Assembly (NCBI GenBank): GCA_007751255.1
Contig: CP036296.1
Span: 4,464,001-4,528,000 of the forward strand
Direction of reading: 5' to 3'
DNA from: Engelhardtia mirabilis
GTDB taxonomy: Bacteria; Planctomycetota; UBA1135; GCA-002686595
Length of the DNA stretch: 64,000 nucleotides
The notes below the pieces were generated by a model. The model was not told the DNA's origin, searched no databases, and saw only the letters and a program-made list of their open reading frames with translations. A program made the translations under genes and the position numbers. Positions 58,107-64,000 of the stretch are shown here, piece after piece (position 1 is the stretch's first letter; each line of letters begins with the position of its first letter).

Positions 58107-60920
58107 TCAGCGAGCGATGCCCGGAGGCCAATCGGGCAGCGACCACATCGGCTCGAAGTCCGGGTTTCCTTCCAACTCACCGGGCACGTACCAGCCCAGC
58201 TCGACGGCGCCCTCGAGCGTTGCGAAGGCACGCTCGACGTAGGCCTTAGCCGTGTCGCCCTCGACGGTCTGCGACAGCGCGAGCCATCCGTCCACGAGCG
58301 CGCGTTGGGCCAGGGCGTCGCGGGGCGCGGCGGCCGCCGCCTGCTCGATCGCCTCGCGGACCTCGTCCGTGCGCTCCAGCGCGACAAGGCTGTGCGCCCG
58401 CGTCAACAGGGCGAACTCGAGGGCACGCGCGCGCAGCACGTCGCCGGGCATCAGCGCCAGCGCCCGCGCCAGCGTCGTCTGTGCCTCGTGGGAGAGGTCG
58501 ATCGCCTCGTCGTAGGCCTCGGCCGCCCGGCGGTTCGAGGCGAGGTTGCCGAACGCCAGTCCGGCCTGGAGCAGGGCCTCGTTGGTGGGCTCCGTCTCGG
58601 CCATCAAGACCCGCGCCTGGTCCGCGGCGGCTCGCCAGGCGGCCTCGCAACCCAGGGTGTCGCCCTGGGCCTCGCGCACGACGCCGAGGTTGATCAACAG
58701 CCCCGCCTGCTTGACCCGGAAGGACTGCGCCAGGGGGAACTGGGCCAGGAGGCGCTCGCCATCGACGCGCGCGCGCTCCAGGACGACCAGGGCCTGGGCC
58801 GCGTCGCCCGTGCGCAGCAGCGGTCCGGCGAGGGAAATGCGAAGGGCGACCGCGTCCGCCATCGCCCGCGCGGCCTCGGGGTCCCCGGCGATGATCGCGT
58901 CGAGGTCCGCGATGGCTCGCTCGAAGTCCGAGCGGGCGGCGTCGTCGTTGCCCACGATCGCCGCCTGGTTGGCGCGCCGGCTCAGGAGCTTCGCGCGCAG
59001 GCCGCGCACTCGGTCCAGGTCGAGCTGCTGACCGAGCTCGTCGAGCTGAGCCAGGGCCAGGTCGAGCTGTTCGACCGCTTCCTCGCGCCGCCCCTGCCCC
59101 GCGAGCACTTCCTGGAGGCTGGCGCGCGCCAGGAGTTGCTCCTCCCGCGCGTGCACTTGAGAGGCGTCGAGTTCGATCGCCACCGCGGCAGTCAGCAGCT
59201 CCTGGGCTCGAAGTGGGTCGCGTCGTTCCTGCAGCCGGCCGAGCCAACGCAGCAGGGACACCTGCAGCGCTCGCGTGCGCTGGGGGTCGGAGGTCAGGCA
59301 ATCGGGTCGTTCGTCGAGGCGCGCGCGGGCCTGGTCCAGGAGCGCCTGGGCCTCCTCGATCGCGCCGCCTTCGTACTCGACCACGGCGCTGGCCAGCTCG
59401 ATCTCGCAGGTCTGCAAGACATGGCGCGGCGCCGAGGTATCGGACGGCGTCAGCTCGTCGAGCACCTCGCGCGCGCGCGCCAACAGCGTGCTCTCCACCC
59501 GCTGCATCAGGGGCACCTCGTCCAAGAGGGCATCGCCGGTCTCGCGCAGCATCACCTCCACCGCGCGCGTCGCCCGCTCGAGGTTCTGATCGGCGCGCTC
59601 GCGCTCGCTGCGTTCGCCGGCCAGGGCGGTCTCGAGCTGTGCGTTGATGCGCGCGAGCTCGCCCCGCGCGCGCGATTGGACCACGGCCACGCTGGTGGGG
59701 ATGCCCACCACCAGAAGGGCCGCCAGGGCCACCGCCGTACTGGCCGCCGGACGCCGGCGCACGAGCTGCGCGAGGCGCGCGCCCGCGCCCGCCGGACGGG
59801 CGGCCGTGGGCCGCAGGGCGAGCAGGTTCTGGATGTCCTCGCCGAGGGCGGCGGCGGTCGGATAGCGACGCTTCGGGTCGCGCTCGAGGGCGCGCAAGAG
59901 CACCGCCTCGTGGTCCCCCGACAGGCGCCGCGAGTGCCGCCGCGGGGTATCCGGCGTGCCCAGAAGGATGCGCGATACCAGCGCCGCCGGCGAGGCACTC
60001 TCGAAGGGGCGGTGCAGGGTCAGGAGCTCGTACAGCGTGGCCCCGGCTGAATAGACGTCGCCGCGCACGTCGCTGCCTTCGCCGGCCAGGGTCTCGGGCG
60101 CCATGTAGGGCACGGAACCGACGGCGCTCCCCGCGGTGGTCAGCGTGGCCGTGTCCGGCGCGCTGGCCAGGCCGAAGTCGGTCAGGTAAACGCGGCCATC
60201 GAGCCCCAACATGACGTTGGACGGCTTGATGTCGCGGTGCAGCACGCCGTGGGCGTGGGCGTGGGTCAGGGCCGTCACGACCGCATTCGCGATCTCCAGG
60301 GCGAAGCGCGACCAGGAGCGCGGCGGTCGCTGGGCCTCCCCCACGCGCAGCGCCGCCGGCGTGCACTCGCGCACGATCTCGGGCAGGGCCGCGGGGTCGA
60401 TGGCGTCGGCCGTACCGAATCTCGTGCGCAGCACGTCGAGGACGCGATCCAGGCTCGCGCCATGGACCAACTCCAGGGCGAACCAGGGCAGACCGCGCTC
60501 CTCGCCGAACGCCAGCACCGGCAGGATCGCCGGGTGGTGCAGCCGGGCGCTGAGCTCGACCTCGCGCCGGAACCTCTCGCGCGCGCCGGGGAACAGGAGC
60601 TGCTCCGGACGCACGAACTTGAGCGCCACGTCGCGGCCGGTCGAGACCTGCCGGGCGCGCAGCACCAAGGCCATGGCGCCGCTGCCCAGGCGCTCGAGCA
60701 GCTCGAAGTCCCCCACTCGATCAGGGAGCCCGTCCGGGCCCTCCGAGAGGTCGATCAGGTTGGCCGTGACCAACAGGGCGACCCGGCGCCGCAGGGCGTC
60801 GGCCAGGTCGGGGTGGGCGGCGCAGGCCGAGTCGACGGCCGTCGGGCCCTCGAGCTCGAGGGCTTCGAGGCAAGCGCCGAGGACGCGATCCAGGTCCGAT
60901 GGGGAGAGGGGGGAGGTCAC
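58107..60920 (-). CDS. PknB-type serine/threonine kinase with TPR
   Basis: A 937-aa kinase. An N-terminal helical segment (about 1-65) precedes a complete kinase domain (about 70-360) with VALKFVRP (the ATP Lys), HRDIKPSN and TDFGLAS. A single membrane helix (about 395-415, VALAALLVVGIPTSVAVVQ) separates it from a periplasmic, TPR-rich region (about 430-900). This is a receptor-type kinase that passes outside signals inward. It is 74 bp from, and divergent to, an ECF-type sigma factor, a pairing that is common in Planctomycetes and suggests the kinase controls sigma activity. The start is GTG 60920. Confidence 0.9.
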   Translation of the reverse strand: MTSPLSPSDLDRVLGACLEALELEGPTAVDSACAAHPDLADALRRRVALLVTANLIDLSEGPDGLPDRVGDFELLERLGSGAMALVLRARQVSTGRDVALKFVRPEQLLFPGARERFRREVELSARLHHPAILPVLAFGEERGLPWFALELVHGASLDRVLDVLRTRFGTADAIDPAALPEIVRECTPAALRVGEAQRPPRSWSRFALEIANAVVTALTHAHAHGVLHRDIKPSNVMLGLDGRVYLTDFGLASAPDTATLTTAGSAVGSVPYMAPETLAGEGSDVRGDVYSAGATLYELLTLHRPFESASPAALVSRILLGTPDTPRRHSRRLSGDHEAVLLRALERDPKRRYPTAAALGEDIQNLLALRPTAARPAGAGARLAQLVRRRPAASTAVALAALLVVGIPTSVAVVQSRARGELARINAQLETALAGERSERERADQNLERATRAVEVMLRETGDALLDEVPLMQRVESTLLARAREVLDELTPSDTSAPRHVLQTCEIELASAVVEYEGGAIEEAQALLDQARARLDERPDCLTSDPQRTRALQVSLLRWLGRLQERRDPLRAQELLTAAVAIELDASQVHAREEQLLARASLQEVLAGQGRREEAVEQLDLALAQLDELGQQLDLDRVRGLRAKLLSRRANQAAIVGNDDAARSDFERAIADLDAIIAGDPEAARAMADAVALRISLAGPLLRTGDAAQALVVLERARVDGERLLAQFPLAQSFRVKQAGLLINLGVVREAQGDTLGCEAAWRAAADQARVLMAETEPTNEALLQAGLAFGNLASNRRAAEAYDEAIDLSHEAQTTLARALALMPGDVLRARALEFALLTRAHSLVALERTDEVREAIEQAAAAAPRDALAQRALVDGWLALSQTVEGDTAKAYVERAFATLEGAVELGWYVPGELEGNPDFEPMWSLPDWPPGIAR

Positions 60921-60982
60921 GGCCTGACCCGGAATGCGATTGGGTAGGAATGTCGCCGCTGCCCGGCGGGCGCGATCGAGCG

Positions 60983-60988
60983 TATCCT
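60983..60988 (+). promoter_or_regulatory. -10 box placed for a leaderless mRNA
   Basis: TATCCT followed by CGCGAT and GTG at 60995. The 6-nt gap equals that of four other genes in the window. It also decides the GTG start, since no upstream ATG in frame has any support. Confidence 0.55.
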
Positions 60989-60994
60989 CGCGAT

Positions 60995-61594
60995 GTGCTG
61001 GACGAGCCTACTCTCGACGAGGGCGAACTGGTCAGGCGGGCCCAAGCTGGCGATCGAGCCGCCGTCGACGCCCTCCTGTTCCGGCACCTGCCGGGCCTGG
61101 AGGCCTACGTCCGCCTGCGGGTGGGCCGCGCCTTCGGCGGCAGGGAGGGTGTCAGCGACATCGTCCAGTCCACCTGCCGCGACCTGCTCGAGCGCATGGA
61201 CGGCTTCCGCCACGGCGGCGAGCACGCCTTCCGCCATTGGCTCTACGCCACCGCGGCGCGCAAGGTGGCCGACCGCTTCGCCTTCCACGGCGCCGAGCGC
61301 CGGGACCGCCGGCGCGAAGCTCTCGGGGAGGACGCCTCGCGGGCCCTCGCTGTGGCCTTCGCCGGCCTGGCCAGTCCGAGCCAGGCCGCCATGGGCGCCG
61401 AGTTCCTGACACGCCTGGAGCAGGCCTTCGCCGAGCTTGAGGAGGACGAGCGCGAGGTGGTCCTGCTCTCGCGCGTCGCGGGCCTGTCGCGCGCCGACGT
61501 GGCCCGCGAGCTGGGACGCAGCGAGAACGGTGTTCGCAACCTGCTGCACCGGACGCTGGTCAAGCTGGCCGAGCGCTTGGACGTCGCGGGCTGA
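60995..61594 (+). CDS. ECF-type sigma factor
   Basis: A 199-aa sigma70-family factor lacking regions 1 and 3. Region 2 spans about 20-100 (HLPGLEAYVRLRVGRAFGGREGVSDIVQSTCRDLLERMDGF, then HWLYATAARKVADRF), and region 4 covers about 135-195 with the HTH GLSRADVARELGRSENGVRNLLHRTLVKL. The extended helix after region 2 (HGAERRDRRRE) is like planctomycete ECF groups linked to kinases. The start is GTG 60995, fixed by a -10 box 6 nt upstream. It is divergent to the PknB-type kinase, so phosphorylation may switch it (inference). No anti-sigma gene is beside it. Confidence 0.88.
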   Translation: MLDEPTLDEGELVRRAQAGDRAAVDALLFRHLPGLEAYVRLRVGRAFGGREGVSDIVQSTCRDLLERMDGFRHGGEHAFRHWLYATAARKVADRFAFHGAERRDRRREALGEDASRALAVAFAGLASPSQAAMGAEFLTRLEQAFAELEEDEREVVLLSRVAGLSRADVARELGRSENGVRNLLHRTLVKLAERLDVAG

Positions 61595-61887
61595 GCCAGC
61601 GATCGGTCGCCCGGTAACAGCGGCTCGGCGCAGGTGCGGATCGACTCGGACGCGGTGGGCGAGCCTGTCGTTCGGCCGGGGTCGGAAGGTAGCGCTCACT
61701 GACCTTCCCGATCCGCATGCAACAGCCAGCGTCCCGCGGCGATCGGAAAGTTCCGGATCGCGGCGCGGGTGTGGCTTTCTTGCGGGACAGGCGCGGCGGC
61801 GCGCGGATGCGGAGGGGCGCGCACTGCGCCACGCCCCCACCACTCACGGGGCGACGAACTGATCCTCAGCCCCTCCGGATCCCGCCC

Positions 61888-64000
61888 ATGCAAGCCAAGT
61901 CCCTGGTTCGCCTCCTCTTCGCAACGGCCCTGATGGCCGCTCCCACCGCCGCCCAGGAGCTGCCTGGCAGCGTCACCCCCCTGGCTCCCACCGGCGCCCT
62001 GTCGAACAGCGTCGGCCTCTCGGTCGTCGACGACGGGCTGATCGGGGGCGCGGGGAGCTTCGAAGCGCGCTTCGACCCGAGCGGCGTGACCTTCGTGCCC
62101 GTCCTCGGACAACAGGCCCCGGTCGAACAGACGCTCACCTTGTCGGCGACGTCACTGCGCCGGGTCGGCGCGTCCGTCGATCTGAAGCCGGTCGCGCCCC
62201 GCGCCGAAGGCTTGGTGGCCAGCTACGACCGCGCCGAGGGTGTGGTCGAGCGCTTCGAAGTCACCGGCGAGGGTCTGTGGCACAGCGTCGTGCTCGACCG
62301 GGCCCCGCTCGGCAGCGGCGACCTCGAGCTGCGGCTCACCATCGGTGGCGTGCTGCGCGACCGCGCCCTGGGCACCGCCGACGGGGGCCTCGAGTTCGAC
62401 GCCGGCTTCGGCGGAGTCCGCTACGGCGCCCTGACTGGCGTCGACGCCCGCGGACGCACCGCGCCTGGGTCGGTCCGCGTCGAGGGCACGCAGTTGGTCC
62501 TGCGCCTCGCGGCGGACTTCGTCGACTCGGCCAGCTACCCGATGGTGCTCGACCCACTGATCGGGACGCGCTTCCCCGTCGACAGCTCGACCTTCGACGA
62601 CGCGGAGCCCGACGTGGCCTGGGACGCCTCCTGGGGCCGCTTCCTGGTGGTCTGGAAGCGCACCTTCTCAGCAATCAGCAGCGCCATCCGCGGTCAGGTC
62701 CTGATCGGCGACGGGACCCTGGACGGCGGCACGGTCTTCTTCGGTAGCAGTGGTCAGGTGACCCGGCCCCAGGTCGCCAACGCCAACTATGCGAGCACCT
62801 TCGTGGTGGTCTGGCGCCAAACGGCGTCGGGTGCCGACTCGATCCGCGCCCAGGCCTTCTCGCCGGGCGTGAGCGGGCTGACGGGCGTCGTCCCGATCGC
62901 CATCGGAGCAGCCGGCAGCCTCTCGCGGCCGGATGTCGGCGGCGAGCTGCTCAAGGTCCCGTTCAAGCAGGCCCTGGTGATCTGGGATCGCAGCGGCGTC
63001 GGGATCGAGGGCGTCAAGTTGAACGTGGAGCTGGACAGCACGCCCACCGCGGTCTCGGCTTTCACGGTGGCGACCGAGGTCCCGCTGCTCAGCACGGTCG
63101 ACTCGCCGTCGATCACCCGCAACGCGGGCAACGTCGGGCTGTACGGCGTCACGTACCTGCGACGTGCTTCGCTGATCGGAGGGGTCTCCTCGGTCTTCGC
63201 CGCGGTGCTCGACCGCGACGGCACCGTGGTCAACCCGGGCCAGAAGATCACCAGCGCCCCCAGCCAGGAATACGAGCCCGAGATCGAAGGCGGCGGCGTG
63301 GCGGACTCGCGTTGGATCGTCGCCAGCTCCTACGAGCAGACGCCCGGCAGCGGCGACTACACGGTGCTGTTGACTCCCGTCGTGCCCGGTGCCACGACCC
63401 TCACGGCCTCGCCCTCGCAGGTCCTGACCCAGGTCGCCGGCGCTCCGCGCGTGGCCCTGGGTTGGCGTCCCGGCAAGACCTACGTCGCCTGGCGCGAGAA
63501 CGGGCTCTTCGCCGACGCCCTGCGGGTGACGGGCGTCGACGCGACGACCTGCCTGACCTGTGAGGCATCCCTGTTGGTCGAGGTCCTGTCGGCGGGCGAT
63601 CCCACCCTGGCCCTGTGCACCACGGCATCGGGTGGCAACTACGGCGAGGGCCGAGCGCTCTTGGTCTGGAACGAGGAGTCGGTCTCGCCCCTCAGCACCG
63701 ACCAGGATGTTCAAGGTCAGTTGCTCGACGCCTTCACCTCGACCTACTCGATCACCGACCTGGGCGGCGGCTGCGGCGCCGGCGGGACGGCGGTCACCCC
63801 GAATCCGGCCACGATCGGCAACGGCTACTTCCAAGTTCTGCTCCAGGGCGCGAGTCCGTTGGCGCCGGCCGCGATCTTGAACCTGAGCGTGACCACCGCC
63901 GTGCCGCTGGCCTGTGGCCCCTGTCTCTGGGTGCCCTTCGGCACGACCTTCGTCCAGCCGGTTCTCGGCGGTGGGGCCGGAATGGTCCTCGCGATCCCCT
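61888..64000 (+). CDS. Secreted repeat protein, truncated by the window edge
   Basis: An open frame of at least 704 codons to the end of the window. The signal peptide (MQAKSLVRLLFATALMAAPTAAQ) is clear. The mature part has a jelly-roll-like start (about 30-230), then repeated segments that open like DAEPDVAWDASWGRFLVVWKR and SRPDVGG...QALVIWDRSG, each 45-60 residues, which resemble short propeller blades. Near the end of the window (about 640 onward) a segment resembles the shared C-terminal beta domain (NPATIGNGYFQVLLQGASPLAPAAIL). No enzyme motif is seen. The 293-bp region before it has no clear promoter. Confidence 0.7.
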   Translation, partial: MQAKSLVRLLFATALMAAPTAAQELPGSVTPLAPTGALSNSVGLSVVDDGLIGGAGSFEARFDPSGVTFVPVLGQQAPVEQTLTLSATSLRRVGASVDLKPVAPRAEGLVASYDRAEGVVERFEVTGEGLWHSVVLDRAPLGSGDLELRLTIGGVLRDRALGTADGGLEFDAGFGGVRYGALTGVDARGRTAPGSVRVEGTQLVLRLAADFVDSASYPMVLDPLIGTRFPVDSSTFDDAEPDVAWDASWGRFLVVWKRTFSAISSAIRGQVLIGDGTLDGGTVFFGSSGQVTRPQVANANYASTFVVVWRQTASGADSIRAQAFSPGVSGLTGVVPIAIGAAGSLSRPDVGGELLKVPFKQALVIWDRSGVGIEGVKLNVELDSTPTAVSAFTVATEVPLLSTVDSPSITRNAGNVGLYGVTYLRRASLIGGVSSVFAAVLDRDGTVVNPGQKITSAPSQEYEPEIEGGGVADSRWIVASSYEQTPGSGDYTVLLTPVVPGATTLTASPSQVLTQVAGAPRVALGWRPGKTYVAWRENGLFADALRVTGVDATTCLTCEASLLVEVLSAGDPTLALCTTASGGNYGEGRALLVWNEESVSPLSTDQDVQGQLLDAFTSTYSITDLGGGCGAGGTAVTPNPATIGNGYFQVLLQGASPLAPAAILNLSVTTAVPLACGPCLWVPFGTTFVQPVLGGGAGMVLAIP

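Noticed and set aside
61780-61800. Sigma54-like GG...GC (TGGCTTTCTTGC) upstream of the 61888 gene
   Set aside because: The distance between GG and GC is 3 bp too short for a -24/-12 promoter.
1-64000. tRNA or rRNA genes
   Set aside because: I looked for GGTTCGA-type T-loop stretches with a matching acceptor stem and for rRNA-like runs and saw none. A tRNA scan would be decisive.

Overview
The window is high-GC (roughly 70%) bacterial chromosome, densely coded on both strands, with no rRNA, tRNA, phage or CRISPR locus that I can see. The gene content points to a member of the Planctomycetota or a close relative (inference, no tree was built). It has a futalosine-type menaquinone gene (mqnA), an ECF-type sigma factor divergent from a serine/threonine kinase with TPRs, sulfatase-fold lipoproteins, many secreted FG-GAP/VCBS, beta-helix and Ig-like proteins, and a bacterial topoisomerase VI. 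Myxococcota is the main alternative.

Layout. 1-4.2 kb: a PPC-domain lipoprotein, an RluA-type pseudouridine synthase overlapping an rRNA-methyltransferase-like gene, mqnA, and a zinc-ribbon membrane peptide. 4.3-9.0 kb: topoisomerase VI B and A genes separated by a small membrane protein and a sulfatase-like lipoprotein. 9.1-13.4 kb: small envelope proteins and a GH113-like glycosidase, with two very long DNA palindromes beside them. 13.4-16.0 kb: a rubrerythrin / CCG-type Fe-S protein / DUF3501 cluster. 16.4-21.0 kb: a 1028-aa carboxypeptidase-regulatory-like surface protein and a degenerate AAA+ protein. 21.3-29.6 kb: sthA, a stand-alone 5'-3' exonuclease, class III alcohol dehydrogenase plus hydrolase, then serA, a class V aminotransferase and a CNNM protein in one tight operon. 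29.6-34.3 kb: an FG-GAP protein, a MITE, a sulfatase-like lipoprotein and a methyltransferase. 34.3-42.0 kb: a 1639-aa kinase-TPR-GAF-sigma54 activator divergent from two secreted-protein genes. 42.2-53.5 kb: a DUF1801 protein with a histone-like tail, GH13, a NhaR-like LysR regulator, an HPF-like gene, a beta-helix protein, a second MITE copy, an M20 peptidase, and ankyrin, FG-GAP and SEC-C proteins. 53.7-64 kb: a beta-propeller surface protein, small genes, the PknB-type kinase / ECF pair, and a truncated secreted protein at the right edge.

The most interesting system is regulatory. Three genes for exported proteins (351, 39436, 41383) each have a near-consensus sigma54 promoter (TGGCACG-N4-TTGC) with GTCC/GGAC dyads upstream. 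Two of them lie directly beside the giant sigma54 activator, whose N-terminal kinase-like domain has Arg in place of the ATP-binding Lys. This looks like a sigma54 regulon for cell-surface proteins driven by an unusual kinase-fused enhancer-binding protein.

A second promoter class is also visible. TATCCT-like -10 boxes lie exactly 6 nt before the start codons of five genes, which would give leaderless mRNAs. Two repeat families complete the picture: palindromes with conserved outer arms and co-varying inner arms, and a 165-bp MITE present in two inverted copies about 16.5 kb apart.
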